Shown here in pieces: positions 25,148 through 34,080 of a stretch of 64,000 nucleotides of DNA. This DNA comes from Streptacidiphilus jeojiense. Lineage in GTDB: Bacteria; Actinomycetota; Actinomycetes; Streptomycetales; Streptomycetaceae. The notes beneath the pieces were generated by a model. That model was given only the letters and a program-made list of their open reading frames with translations, did no database searches and was not told where the DNA came from. The stretch is taken from NCBI RefSeq assembly GCF_000719095.1, contig NZ_JOEH01000001.1, positions 372,001 through 436,000 on the forward strand. Reading direction: 5' to 3'. The position numbers and the translations under genes are program-made. How positions within the stretch are numbered: the stretch's first letter is position 1; each line of letters starts with the position of its first letter.

Positions 25148-25270
25148 CTTTCCAGCCCTCGGGCGGGCAGCCGTTGCGGTTGCGTTCGAGTCCACTCTCA
25201 GGTGTTGACTGGTGGGACGAGTACCGCGACGTGTCGACCGCGCGGATGACGAGTTTCCGAGGAGCACAGC

Positions 25271-26095
25271 ATGGCGCAGAAGATCTGGTTCATCACCGGT
25301 GCCTCCCGCGGCTTCGGCAGGGAGTGGGCGATCGCCGCGCTCGAACGCGGCGACTCGGTGGCCGCGACCGCGCGTGACCTCTCCGCGCTGGACGACCTCG
25401 GCGAGAAGTACGGAGACCGACTTCTGCCGCTGCGTCTCGACGTGACGGACCGTGACGCCGACTTCGCCGCCGTACAGCAGGCGCACGAGCGGTTCGGCCG
25501 CCTGGACGTGGTGGTCAACAACGCCGGTTACGGCCACTTCGGCCTGGTCGAGGAACTCACCGAGGCCGAGGCACGGGCGCAACTGGAGACCAACCTGTTC
25601 GGCGCCCTGTGGGTCACGCAGGCTGCGCTGCCGTTCCTGCGTGAGCAGGGCAGCGGCCACATTCTCCAGGTCTCCTCCATCGGCGGCATCAGTGCCTTCC
25701 CGCTGGTCGGGATCTACCACGCGTCCAAGTGGGCGCTCGAAGGCATGAGCCAGGCGCTGGCGCAGGAGGTGGCGCCGTTCGGCGTCAAGGTCACGCTGAT
25801 CGAGCCGGGTGGGTTCGCCACCGACTGGGCGGGGTCCTCGTCGAGCACGTCCCAGCCGTTGCCCGCGTACGCCGACTTCCACAAGGAGGTGCAGGAGCAG
25901 CGCCGCAAGCGCGTCGGCACGCCGGGCGACCCGACCGCGTCGGCCGCAGCCGTGCTGAAGATCGTCGATGCCGACGAGCCGCCACTGCGCTGCTTCCTCG
26001 GTACGGCGCCGCTGGGCATCGCCAAGGCCGACTACGAGCAGCGTCTCGCGACGTGGGAGGCATGGCAGCCAGTGGCAGAGCTGGCACAGGGCTGA
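25271..26095 (+). CDS. Short-chain dehydrogenase/reductase
   Basis: A 274-residue classical SDR that uses NAD(P)H. Cofactor motif TGASRGFG (Gly10, Gly14, Gly16), structural NNAGYG, and catalytic Ser-Tyr-Lys with Tyr149-x3-Lys153 (YHASK). The acidic or basic residue after beta-2 (ARD) suggests NADP preference. ATG 25271 follows GAGGAGCACAGC. The motif VSSIGGISAFPLVG and the C-terminal substrate loop resemble the broad YdfG/oxidoreductase group, with no clear substrate. The gene has a hairpin on its left and lies 67 bases from the convergent MFS gene on its right, so it is probably monocistronic. Confidence 0.92.
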   Translation: MAQKIWFITGASRGFGREWAIAALERGDSVAATARDLSALDDLGEKYGDRLLPLRLDVTDRDADFAAVQQAHERFGRLDVVVNNAGYGHFGLVEELTEAEARAQLETNLFGALWVTQAALPFLREQGSGHILQVSSIGGISAFPLVGIYHASKWALEGMSQALAQEVAPFGVKVTLIEPGGFATDWAGSSSSTSQPLPAYADFHKEVQEQRRKRVGTPGDPTASAAAVLKIVDADEPPLRCFLGTAPLGIAKADYEQRLATWEAWQPVAELAQG

Positions 26096-26148
26096 GCCGG
26101 GGACACCGCAGGTCAGCTGGTCGTCCGCACGGACGTTCCCCGGCGCCG

Positions 26149-26176
26149 TCACGAGTCGCTGGTCACGAGTCGCTGG
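26149..26176. repeat. 14-base tandem duplication across MFS stop codon
   Basis: Two perfect copies of TCACGAGTCGCTGG, 26149-26162 and 26163-26176. Each contains TCA, so the minus-strand MFS gene stops in the right copy (26163-26165) and the left copy is untranslated spacer. A recent slip-type duplication without effect on the protein. Confidence 0.8.
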
Positions 26177-27407
26177 GGACCAGTTCCGGCCGCGGCTGCG
26201 CTGCGGGCTCGCGGCGGGGAAGGAGGAGCGGGGTGGCCAGGATAAGCAGTCCTGCCACCGCGAGGCCGGTGCGCGGGCCGGTGGCGTCGGCGAGCAGCCC
26301 GGCGAGTGCGGTGAGGACGGCGATGGACGCCTGTTGGCCGATGGACCAGGCCGACAGGGTGCGGGCGACCAGGTGCTTGGGGGTGTGTTCGAGCCGGTAG
26401 GTGGCGAGGACCGGGGTGTACAGGCTCATGTTGATGATGATCGCCAGTTCGACCGCTATCACGGTGAGCAGGCCGACGATGCCGGGACGGACGAAGACCA
26501 GGCCGATCAGCCAGATCGCGCGCAGGGTGCCGACGGTCCGGAAGACCGCCTGCCGGCCGTAGCGGGCCACGACGCGGCGGGCCAGCCGGGAGCCGATGAG
26601 TCCGCCGAGGCAGGGGACGGCGAAGGCGAGGCCGTACTGCCAGGGCGGGAAGCCGAGTTGGCGCAGCAGGAGCACGGACAGCAGCGGCTCGGTGGCCATG
26701 ATCAGCCCGCCGACGAGCAGGTTGTTGAGGTAGAGCGCCCGCAGACCGGGATGGCCCAGGATGTGGCGCCAGCCGTCGAGCAGGGCGCCCGCCCGGGTCG
26801 GGCCCGGGCCCGCCGGTTGCGGTGCTTCCTCCTGGTCGCGGATCGCGGTGACGCCCAGCGCGGAGAACAGGTAGCTGAGCGCGTCGGCCACCACCGTGGT
26901 GACCGGTCCGAACAGGCCGATCGCCGCCCCGCCCAGCGGCGGCCCGACCGCGATGGAGCTCCAGTTCGTGGACTCGAACCGGGCGTTGGCGACCAGCAGG
27001 TCGTCCGGCCGGACCAGGGACTTGAGGTAACTGCCGCTGGCGGCGTTGAAGGCGATCTTGGCCGCGGCGATCACGGCCGAGACCACCAGCAACTGGACGA
27101 ACCCGAGCCGGCCGAAGGCATAGGCGACCGGGATCGTCGCCATGGCCGCGAACCGGGTCAGGTCCATGGCGATCATGACCGGGCGTTTGCGCCGGAACTC
27201 CACCCACGGCGCGAGCGGAACCGCGATCAGCGCACCCACCGCGGGCCCCACCGCGGAAAGTGCGGACACCTCGGCGGGGCCGGCGTGCAGCACCAGCACG
27301 GCGATCAGCGGAAACGCGCCGAACCCCAGTCCAGACCCATAGGCGCTGACCGCGTACGCCGCCCAGAGCCAGCCGAACTGCCGCCCCAACGGTCTCCTGC
27401 CCAGCAT
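26163..27407 (-). CDS. MFS transporter (EntS/drug-export-like)
   Basis: A 414-residue, 12-helix major facilitator. ATG 27407 follows AGGAGGGG and gives MLGRRPLGRQFGWLWAAYAVSAYG, typical of the export branch related to EntS and macrolide or multidrug exporters. The loop between helices 2 and 3 has the motif EFRRKRPVMIAMD (A-type motif), and a second such stretch lies at SRLARRVVARYGRQAVF after helix 8. It ends in a hydrophilic tail (EPAAQPRPELVPSDS). No regulator is adjacent; the cargo is unknown. The 5' region 27408-27570 separates it from the LLM gene on the same strand. Confidence 0.88.
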   Translation of the reverse strand: MLGRRPLGRQFGWLWAAYAVSAYGSGLGFGAFPLIAVLVLHAGPAEVSALSAVGPAVGALIAVPLAPWVEFRRKRPVMIAMDLTRFAAMATIPVAYAFGRLGFVQLLVVSAVIAAAKIAFNAASGSYLKSLVRPDDLLVANARFESTNWSSIAVGPPLGGAAIGLFGPVTTVVADALSYLFSALGVTAIRDQEEAPQPAGPGPTRAGALLDGWRHILGHPGLRALYLNNLLVGGLIMATEPLLSVLLLRQLGFPPWQYGLAFAVPCLGGLIGSRLARRVVARYGRQAVFRTVGTLRAIWLIGLVFVRPGIVGLLTVIAVELAIIINMSLYTPVLATYRLEHTPKHLVARTLSAWSIGQQASIAVLTALAGLLADATGPRTGLAVAGLLILATPLLLPRREPAAQPRPELVPSDS

Positions 27408-27570
27408 GGTCAGCGCCCCTCCTGATGCCTCACCCGAAACAGACCGAAGTTGATCGGTGAGAGCTAACCGACTGGCACCGCCGCAGGTCAAACAACTCCG
27501 CTGCCCCCGATCCACAACCATCCGTTGTCCGCGGAGGTGACTCGGCGCGGATCCGGAACCCGGGGAACCC

Positions 27571-28653
27571 CTACGCCAACTGATCGGCCGGGTGCGGGTC
27601 GGCCGGGGCCGGGCGGTCCGCGAGGAGGTCGCGGACCCTGGGGATCACCTCGCGGCCGTACAGGTCGATGGAGGCGGCGCGGTGCTCCAGCGGGAGTCGT
27701 CCGATGTCGTACTTGAGGTCGAAGCGGCTCAGGCCCAGCGCGCGGACACTGGTGGCGATCTTCTGGGCGACCGTCTCCGGCGATCCCACGAAGAGGGCTC
27801 CCTCCGCGATCTCCTCCTCGTAGCGGCGGAGGGAGGGCGGCGCGAAGCCGCGCTCCTTGGAGGCCGCGTCCATGACCGCCTTCCAGTGCGGCCAGTAGGC
27901 GGACCTCGCCTCCTCGTCGGTGCCGGCCACCAGCCCGAGCGAGTGCATCCCCACCGGCAGCCGCGGACGCTCGAACTGGTCGAGCGCCCGCTGGTAGAGG
28001 TCGACGTGGCCTGCGAACCGGCTCGGGTTGCCGCCGATGACGGCGATCATCAGCGGCAGGCCGAAGTAGGCGGCCCGGACCACCGACTCCGGCGTGCCGC
28101 CCACGCCGACCCAGACCGGGATGCCGTCGGCACCGACGGCCGGGTGCACCCGCTGGTCGACCAGGGCGGAGCGGACGGTGCCGGACCAGGTGACCGGCTG
28201 GTCCCGGAGCAGGTGCAGCAGCAGGTCGAGCTTCTCCTCGAACAACGTGTCGTAGTCGGCGAGGTCGAATCCGAACAGCGGGAACGACTCCGTCGAGGAG
28301 GCCCGCCCGACGATGAGCTGCGCCCGGCCCTTCGACGCCGCGTCCAGGGTCGCGAACTCGGCGTACAGCCGCACCGGATCCTGGGTGCTCAGCACGGTCA
28401 CCGACGTGCCCAGCCGGATGCGTTCGGTCCGGCCGGCGATCGCCGCGAGGATGACCGGGCCGGCCGAGTCCACGTGCTGGTCCCGGTAGTGCTCGCCGAT
28501 GTTGTACGAGTCGATGCCGACCGACTCGGCGAGCACCGCTTCGTCGATCATCAGCCGCACGGTCTCGGCATCGGTCAGCAGCCGTCCGGAGGAATCCGCA
28601 CTCACCTCGCCGAACGAGTCCAGCCCGAATTCGATCTCCTGGGTCTTCTCCAT
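27571..28653 (-). CDS. LLM-class (luciferase-like) flavin/F420 oxidoreductase
   Basis: A 360-residue TIM-barrel monooxygenase-like protein. The N-terminus EIEFGLDSFGEV leads to ESVGIDSYNIGEHYRDQH and LGTSVTVLSTQDPVRLYAEFATLDAASKGRAQLIVGR, the usual order of the bacterial luciferase superfamily, with IPVWVGVGGTPESVVRAAYFGLP later. ATG 28653 has GGAGG six bases upstream; GTG 28656 directly before it is an alternative. It faces a TetR gene across a 96-base divergent promoter, which argues for substrate-dependent control. Whether FMN or F420 is used cannot be decided; F420-type is common in this lineage. Confidence 0.9.
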   Translation of the reverse strand: MEKTQEIEFGLDSFGEVSADSSGRLLTDAETVRLMIDEAVLAESVGIDSYNIGEHYRDQHVDSAGPVILAAIAGRTERIRLGTSVTVLSTQDPVRLYAEFATLDAASKGRAQLIVGRASSTESFPLFGFDLADYDTLFEEKLDLLLHLLRDQPVTWSGTVRSALVDQRVHPAVGADGIPVWVGVGGTPESVVRAAYFGLPLMIAVIGGNPSRFAGHVDLYQRALDQFERPRLPVGMHSLGLVAGTDEEARSAYWPHWKAVMDAASKERGFAPPSLRRYEEEIAEGALFVGSPETVAQKIATSVRALGLSRFDLKYDIGRLPLEHRAASIDLYGREVIPRVRDLLADRPAPADPHPADQLA

Positions 28654-28695
28654 CACTGCCTCCAGGTCGGTGTCGGCGTCGCCGCCGCCTTGTGC

Positions 28696-28717
28696 GGGGA
28701 TAAACGGACTTTACCCC
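28696..28717. promoter_or_regulatory. Candidate TetR operator between LLM oxidoreductase and TetR genes
   Basis: Imperfect palindrome GGGGATAAA-CGGAC-TTTACCCC (one extra base in the left arm) in the middle of a 96-base divergent region. AT content here is far above the surroundings, consistent with a shared promoter and operator. Confidence 0.5.
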
Positions 28718-28749
28718 GCTTACTATTCCGGCCGGGTAGGGTGAGGCCC

Positions 28750-29364
28750 GTGGACGGACCCCTGTTGCCCCTGGGCGTGCCGCGCGCCGAACGCGCCGAC
28801 GCCGCACGGAACCGGCTGCACCTGCTGGCCACCGCCCGCGAGATGCTCGCCGAGGACGGCGCGGACCGGCTCACCATGGACGGACTGGCCGAACGGGCCG
28901 GGCTGGGCAAGGGGACGGTGTTCCGCCGGTTCGGCACCCGCGCCGGCATCTTCCAGGCCCTGCTGGACGACGAGGAGCAGCAGTTCCAGCAACAAGTCCT
29001 GTCCGGTCCACCGCCGTTGGGTCCCGACGCCGACGCCCTGGACCGGCTGGTGGCCTACGGCCGGGCCCGGATCGGCTTCCTGTTCGCGCATCGCGACATC
29101 GCCCGGGCCGCCCTGGACGGCAGCCAGGCCGTCCCGGCCGGCACCGAGACGCCGCTGTCCCGGATGCACATCCGGATGCTGCTCGGGCAGATCCGGCTCG
29201 GCGCCGTCGATCCCGACATCCTGGCCGTCCAGCTCACCGCCGCCCTGGACGGCCCGCTGCTGCTCCACCTGTCCGCCGACGACCTCGCCGTGGACGCACC
29301 ACGAATGGAGACCCGGCTCGTGCAGGGGTGGCAGAGCCTCGTGCACCGCGCCTGCCGGCCGTGA
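28750..29364 (+). CDS. TetR-family transcriptional regulator
   Basis: A 204-residue regulator. The helix-turn-helix (LLATAREMLAEDGADRLTMDGLAERAGLGKGTVFRRFGTRAGIFQALLDD) is canonical and the C-terminal domain ends MHIRMLLGQIRLG to LVQGWQSLVHRACRP. GTG 28750 is chosen (TGAGG three bases upstream); GTG 28741 in the same frame is possible. The upstream in-frame stretch is antisense to the LLM gene and is rejected. Divergent arrangement with that gene and the palindrome between them suggest it represses the oxidoreductase. Ligand unknown. Confidence 0.9.
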   Translation: MDGPLLPLGVPRAERADAARNRLHLLATAREMLAEDGADRLTMDGLAERAGLGKGTVFRRFGTRAGIFQALLDDEEQQFQQQVLSGPPPLGPDADALDRLVAYGRARIGFLFAHRDIARAALDGSQAVPAGTETPLSRMHIRMLLGQIRLGAVDPDILAVQLTAALDGPLLLHLSADDLAVDAPRMETRLVQGWQSLVHRACRP

Positions 29365-29482
29365 CCGGCATAGGACCGACCAGACCCCGACCAGACCCAG
29401 ACCCGGCAGAGGCCCGGCAGGGCCGACACTGCGGCCCGGCACTCCGCATGCGGCGGCCACTGCGGGCGCTTAGCCTACGGTC

Positions 29483-30508
29483 ATGAGCAGCAGCGAGGCG
29501 TTCGTCACCGTCGCCGGGCGTGAGGTGCGCATCTCCTCGCCGGAGCGGGTCTGCTATCCGGCCGTCGGGGTCACCAAGCTCGACCTCGCCGAGTACTACG
29601 TCGCCGTCGCCGAAGGGCTGTTGCGCTCGCTCGCCGGACGCCCGATGGCGCTGCACCGCTTCCCCGGCGGCCTGGACGGCGGCAGCTCGTTCTACACGAA
29701 ACACGCGCCCAAGGGCGTTCCCGACTGGGTGCAGACGGCCGAGGTGACCTTCCCGAGCGGCCGTACCGGCCGTGAGGTGTGCGTGACCGAGCCGGCGACG
29801 GCGCTGTGGGCGGTGCAGATGAACGCCCTGGAACTGCATCCCTGGCCGGTGCGCCGCGAGGACACCGACCACCCCGACGAGCTGCGGCTGGACCTCGACC
29901 CGCAGCCCGGCACCGGCTTCGCCGAGGCGGTCGAGGCCGCCACCGAGGCCGAGGCGCTGCTCACCGAGCTCGGCATGGTGCCCTTCGTGAAGACCTCCGG
30001 CGGGCGCGGCCTGCATGTGCTGGTCCGGATCGAACCGCGCTGGTCGTTCGTCGAGACGCGGCGCGCGGTCATCGCCCTCGCCCGCGAACTGGAGCGCCGC
30101 CGCCCCGAGCTGTTCACCACCTCCTGGTGGAAGGAGGAGCGCGGCGAGCGGATCTTCGCCGACTTCAACCAGATGGCCCGGGACCGGATGCTCGCCGCCG
30201 CCTACTCCACCCGCGCCACCCCGGAGGCCACGGTCTCGATGCCGGTGCGCTGGACCGAGCTCGCCGACGTCGCCCCCGAGGACTTCACCGTGCGCACCGT
30301 CCCCGCGCTGCTCGCCGAACGCGGCGACGCGCACGAGTCCCTCGACGAGGCGCCGGCCACCCTGGACGCGCTGCTGGAGATGGCCGATCGGGACGAGCAC
30401 GACCGCGGGCTCGGCGATCTGCCCTATCCGCCCGACTTCCCGAAGATGCCCGGCGAACCCAAGCGCGTCCAGCCGTCCAAGGCCCGCCACGACGCGGACC
30501 AGGGGTAG
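29483..30508 (+). CDS. ligD: LigD-type NHEJ polymerase (archaeo-eukaryotic primase fold)
   Basis: A 341-residue stand-alone polymerase domain of bacterial non-homologous end joining, with primase, terminal transferase and gap-filling activity in relatives. Seen here: the N-terminal block SSPERVCYPAVGVTKLDLAEYY, YTKHAPKGVPDW, the metal-binding LRLDLDPQPG (Asp137, Asp139), KTSGGRGLHVLVRIEP and RIFADFNQMARDRMLAAAYSTR. ATG 29483 is the obvious start. The ligase gene lies on the opposite strand and the stops are 17 bases apart; in many bacteria the two are fused in one LigD protein. No ku gene is in the window. The symbol covers the polymerase part only. Confidence 0.93.
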   Translation: MSSSEAFVTVAGREVRISSPERVCYPAVGVTKLDLAEYYVAVAEGLLRSLAGRPMALHRFPGGLDGGSSFYTKHAPKGVPDWVQTAEVTFPSGRTGREVCVTEPATALWAVQMNALELHPWPVRREDTDHPDELRLDLDPQPGTGFAEAVEAATEAEALLTELGMVPFVKTSGGRGLHVLVRIEPRWSFVETRRAVIALARELERRRPELFTTSWWKEERGERIFADFNQMARDRMLAAAYSTRATPEATVSMPVRWTELADVAPEDFTVRTVPALLAERGDAHESLDEAPATLDALLEMADRDEHDRGLGDLPYPPDFPKMPGEPKRVQPSKARHDADQG

Positions 30509-30525
30509 CGGATAGGGGTAGCGGA

Positions 30526-31587
30526 CTAGGACGACGCGGCCGGGCCGAGCACGTCGGCGAGGTCGTAGGCGGCCGGCAGGTCCAGCTGGTCGTAGCCGCA
30601 GGACTCGGGCTGCCGGTCCGGACGCCAGCGCAGGAACCGGGCGTTGTGCCGGAACCGGTCCGCCTGCAGCTGGTCGTAGCGCACCTCGCAGACCAGTTCC
30701 GGACGCAGCGCCACAAAGGACCGGTCCTTGCCGGCGTTCCAGCGGTTGAGCGCACCCGGGCGCCGGTGCCCGCCGTCGTCCTCGCCGAGCCAGGGGTGCT
30801 CCTCGCCCTCGCCCAGCACCAGCGGCGCCAGCTCGTCGACGAGTTCGGCACGCCGGACCGTGGTGAAGGCGCTCGCACCGCCGACGTAGTTGAGCACGCC
30901 CGGCTCCAGGTACAGACCCAGCATCAGCGATCCGACCACCGGGCCGCTCTTGTGTAGCCGGTACCCGGCCACCACCACATCGGCCGTGCGCTCGTGCTTG
31001 ATCTTCACCATCGCCCGCTCGCCGGGTCGGTAGGCCCCGTCCAGCGGCTTGGCGACCACGCCGTCGAGCCCGGCGCCCTCGAAGGTCCGGAACCAGGTCC
31101 TGGCCAGCTCGACGTCCTGGGTGGCGCGGGACACCCGCACCTGCGGGTGCGGCGCGAACAGCCGTGCCAGCACCTCGTGCCGCTCGGCCAGCGGACGACC
31201 CATCAGGTCCTCGTCGTCGACCGCGAGCACGTCGAAGGCCACGAAGGTGGCCGGGGTCTGCTCGGCCAGCAGTCGGATCCGCGACTCGGCCGGATGGATC
31301 CGGTCGGCGAGCCGGTCGAAGTCGAGCCGGCTGCCCTGGACCATCACGATCTCCCCGTCCAGCACGCACCGCGGCGGCAGCGCCTCGGCCAGGGCGGCGA
31401 CCAGCTCCGGGAAGTACCGCGTCAGCGGCTTGCCGCCGCGGCTGCCCAGCTCGATGTCGTCGCCGTCGCGGAACACCAGGCAGCGGAAGCCGTCCCACTT
31501 GGGCTCGTACAGGTACCCGCCGGTCGGCACGGACGCCGCGGCCTTGGCGAGCATCGGCTCGATCGGGGGCTTGACCGGCAATGCCAT
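30526..31587 (-). CDS. ATP-dependent DNA ligase (LigC/LigD ligase-type)
   Basis: A 353-residue ATP-dependent ligase. Motif I is EPKWDGFR with the AMP-accepting Lys30; motif III is TFVAFDVLAVD, motif IV EGAGLDGVVAKPLDG, and motif V MVKIKHERTADVVVAGYR. The OB-fold C-terminus ends with RYDQLQADRFRHNARFLRWRPDRQPESCGYDQLD. It may seal ends together with the adjacent polymerase in end joining or serve as a LigC-type repair ligase. The gene converges on the polymerase gene. ATG 31587 has AGGATG nearby; no other start is better. Confidence 0.93.
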   Translation of the reverse strand: MALPVKPPIEPMLAKAAASVPTGGYLYEPKWDGFRCLVFRDGDDIELGSRGGKPLTRYFPELVAALAEALPPRCVLDGEIVMVQGSRLDFDRLADRIHPAESRIRLLAEQTPATFVAFDVLAVDDEDLMGRPLAERHEVLARLFAPHPQVRVSRATQDVELARTWFRTFEGAGLDGVVAKPLDGAYRPGERAMVKIKHERTADVVVAGYRLHKSGPVVGSLMLGLYLEPGVLNYVGGASAFTTVRRAELVDELAPLVLGEGEEHPWLGEDDGGHRRPGALNRWNAGKDRSFVALRPELVCEVRYDQLQADRFRHNARFLRWRPDRQPESCGYDQLDLPAAYDLADVLGPAASS

Positions 31588-31687
31588 CGCACATCCTCGC
31601 TAGTCGTCCTGGGAACCAGCACACCACGCACAGCCGCGCACCGGCACCTGCCGGCGTCCGAACCGGTGATGTCCCCAGGTCGGCGAC

Positions 31688-31719
31688 GGTCATCGAATCC
31701 TTTCGACAATTCGATGACC
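31688..31719. promoter_or_regulatory. Inverted repeat GGTCATCGAAT / ATTCGATGACC
   Basis: 11-base perfect arms (31688-31698, 31709-31719) around ten bases, between the divergent ligase and hydrolase genes. The inner heptamers ATCGAAT / ATTCGAT recur with a two-base gap at 37346-37361 in front of the GH31 gene, suggesting a second shared operator of the island. Confidence 0.5.
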
Positions 31720-31760
31720 AAAGAATGACCGACCAGCCGAGAGTGGGTCAGCTTGCCCGA

Positions 31761-31804
31761 TTGACAGTCGTATGGGCCCGCGCTTTGATTCGTCGAAACG
31801 TTTC
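31761..31804 (+). promoter_or_regulatory. Promoter with LacI-type operator, hydrolase gene
   Basis: TTGACA (31761-31766), 17 bases, TTTGAT (31784-31789), one base, then CGTCGAAACGTTTC (31791-31804) with the palindrome GAAACGTTTC at 31795-31804. The same 14 bases in the same place relative to the -10 box recur at 37493-37536. CG at the centre is typical of LacI operators and the sequence recalls the CGAAAnTTTCG element of streptomycete xylanase genes. Confidence 0.85.
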
Positions 31805-31845
31805 TACGATGGTCTCCCGCCTACCCCACCCCTGGGAGGGAATTG

Positions 31846-34065
31846 ATGAACACCGGACGGCTGCGCTCCGCCGTACTCGCCCTGCTCGCCTCCTCCGCAC
31901 TGGCCTGCGCCTTCCTGGCCGCACCGGCGCCCGCACACGCCAGCGCGGCGGACACCACCGTCTCCGTGGACCTGTCCCAGCCCGGCGCGGCCCCCACCCA
32001 CGCCGGGGCCGGCTTCCTGTACGGGCTGACCCAGGACGGATCGGGTCCGGCCGACTCCCTGCTGCAGCCGCTGCAGGCGGACCTGTTCCGCGGCGGCGGT
32101 GCCCGGATCGCCGGCGGCGGGTGGATCGGCGACGGCTACACCGCCGGCGCCGGCTACCGGGTCCGCATCAACTCCGCGCTCTCGCAGGCGAAGCGGGTGA
32201 CGACGGCACCGTACAACGGGACCTACCACCTGCTGGTGTCGGACCTGTACGGCGCGGACACCACCCAGCCGACCAACACCGTCTACCCCTGCGACAACGG
32301 GAACTGCGCCAACTGGACCGCCTTCATCGACCAGGTCGTCGCCGACGTTCAGGCCTCGGGCGTCAAGGTCAGCTACGACATCTGGAACGAGCCGGACGGC
32401 ACCGGCTTCTGGCAACGCGGCGTCAACAGCGCGCAGTACTACCAGATGTGGGACACCGCGGTGCGGGAGATCCGCCGCCTGGTGCCGTCCGCCCCGATCG
32501 TGGGCCCCTCCTACAGCGGCTACAACCACAGCTGGCTGGACTCCTGGCTCGGCCAGACCAAGGCCGACGGCACCCTGCCCAATGTCCTCAACTGGCACTT
32601 CGGCACCGACCCCGCCGCCGACGCAGCGGACGCGAGCAGCCTGATGTCCGCGCACGGCATCCCGGCGATACCGATGACCATCAACGAGTACCTCTTCTCG
32701 CAGCAGCAGAACTCCGCCTACTCGGCCTGGTTCCTGGACCGCCTCGCGGTCTCCGGGGTCACCGCCGCCGCCCATGCCATCTGGAGCGACTGCTGCGGGG
32801 CCGGCACCCTGGACTCGCTGCTGACCGGCAGCGGCAGCAGCCAGCAGCCCTCCGGGCAGTGGTGGGTCTACCAGGCCTACGCCCAGCTCACCGGCGTCCG
32901 GGCGGCGAGCAGCAACAGCGGCGGCATGGCCGTCTTCGCGACCGAGGACCAGAGCCGCGGCCGGGCCACCGCCCTGCTCGGCAACAACTCGGGCCAGACC
33001 GGCACCACCACGGTCACCATCAACGGACTGTCCGCCACGCCCTGGCTGCTGTCCGGCGGCACCGTGCACGTCACGGTGCAGCGCATCCCGGACCAGAGCC
33101 AGCTGGTCACCCCGATCACGGTCACCGACACCGCGCTGACCCCGAGCAACGGCAGCATCAGCGTCCCGGTGAACGTGGTCTCCGGGACCGACGCGTACAC
33201 CGTCACCCTCTCCCCCAACGGGGTCGCCCCGACGCCTCCCCCGGTCGCCACCACCACCGTCGACGCCAACAGCACCGGCGCCGGCATCGACCAGTTCTCC
33301 TACAGCTCCGGCTGGGGCGTGGCCAACGGCATCAGCGACATGTACGCGGGCACCGCCAACTGGACCCAGACCGCCGGCTCCACCGCGCAGTTCCAGTTCC
33401 AGGGCAGCCAGGTCGCCCTGCACGCGGTCCGTGACACCGACCAGGGCATCATGACCGTCTCGGTGGACGGCTCCGCCCCGGTCACCGTGGACGACGACGC
33501 GGCCACCCGCAACGCCTCCGGGATCGTCTGGACCAGCCCGGTCCTGGCCAGTGGCGCGCACACGCTGACCGTCACCGCCACCGGCAACCGCAATCCGAGC
33601 AGCAGCGGCAGCACCATCGCGCTGGACAGCGCCGACGTCCTGCAGACGCAGAGCTCGGGCACGACGGTGACCGTCGACGGCAACGCCACCGGAACCGGGG
33701 TCGACCAGTTCTCCTACAGCTCCGGCTGGGGCCTGGCCAACGGCATCTCCGACATGTACGACGGCACCGCCAACTGGAGCCAGACCGCCGGCTCCACCGT
33801 GACCTTCACCTTCAGCGGGACCAGGGTCGCGCTGCACGCCGTGCGCGACGTCGACCAGGAGATGATCGCGGTCTCCCTGGACGGCGGCGCAGAGACGGTC
33901 GTCGACGACTACAGCCCCACCCGGAACGCCTCCGGCGTCGTCTGGACCAGCCCGACGCTGGCCGCCGGCACGCACACCCTGCACATCAGGGTGACCGGGA
34001 ACCACAACCCCAGCAGCAGCGGCTTCAACGTCGCCGTCGACAGCGCCGACGTCACCACCGGCTGA
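31846..34065 (+). CDS. Secreted clan GH-A glycoside hydrolase with two C-terminal beta-sandwich modules
   Basis: A 739-residue exported enzyme. Signal peptide: residues 1-31 (MNTGRLRSAVLALL to APAHA). Catalytic region: about 36-380 with YDIWNEPDG (acid/base Glu182) and TINEYLF (nucleophile Glu281), 99 residues apart, as in clan GH-A enzymes close to GH39. A beta domain (about 385-460) follows. Two homologous 135-residue modules (about 467-600, 605-739) each start VDxNxTGxGxDQFSYSSGWG and end NPSSSGxxxAxDSADV, probable carbohydrate-binding or spacer jelly rolls. ATG 31846 follows GGGAGGG; TTG at 31843 is not preferred. Controlled by the LacI-type operator upstream. Exact GH family and substrate (xylan-type polymer likely) are inference. 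Confidence 0.85.
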   Translation: MNTGRLRSAVLALLASSALACAFLAAPAPAHASAADTTVSVDLSQPGAAPTHAGAGFLYGLTQDGSGPADSLLQPLQADLFRGGGARIAGGGWIGDGYTAGAGYRVRINSALSQAKRVTTAPYNGTYHLLVSDLYGADTTQPTNTVYPCDNGNCANWTAFIDQVVADVQASGVKVSYDIWNEPDGTGFWQRGVNSAQYYQMWDTAVREIRRLVPSAPIVGPSYSGYNHSWLDSWLGQTKADGTLPNVLNWHFGTDPAADAADASSLMSAHGIPAIPMTINEYLFSQQQNSAYSAWFLDRLAVSGVTAAAHAIWSDCCGAGTLDSLLTGSGSSQQPSGQWWVYQAYAQLTGVRAASSNSGGMAVFATEDQSRGRATALLGNNSGQTGTTTVTINGLSATPWLLSGGTVHVTVQRIPDQSQLVTPITVTDTALTPSNGSISVPVNVVSGTDAYTVTLSPNGVAPTPPPVATTTVDANSTGAGIDQFSYSSGWGVANGISDMYAGTANWTQTAGSTAQFQFQGSQVALHAVRDTDQGIMTVSVDGSAPVTVDDDAATRNASGIVWTSPVLASGAHTLTVTATGNRNPSSSGSTIALDSADVLQTQSSGTTVTVDGNATGTGVDQFSYSSGWGLANGISDMYDGTANWSQTAGSTVTFTFSGTRVALHAVRDVDQEMIAVSLDGGAETVVDDYSPTRNASGVVWTSPTLAAGTHTLHIRVTGNHNPSSSGFNVAVDSADVTTG

Positions 34066-34080
34066 GGGACCTGCTTGAAC

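Noticed and set aside
23507..26152. Minus-strand 881-residue open frame antisense to glnA and the SDR gene
   Set aside because: Covers two certain genes and a terminator on the other strand; the translation is a compositional mirror of them.
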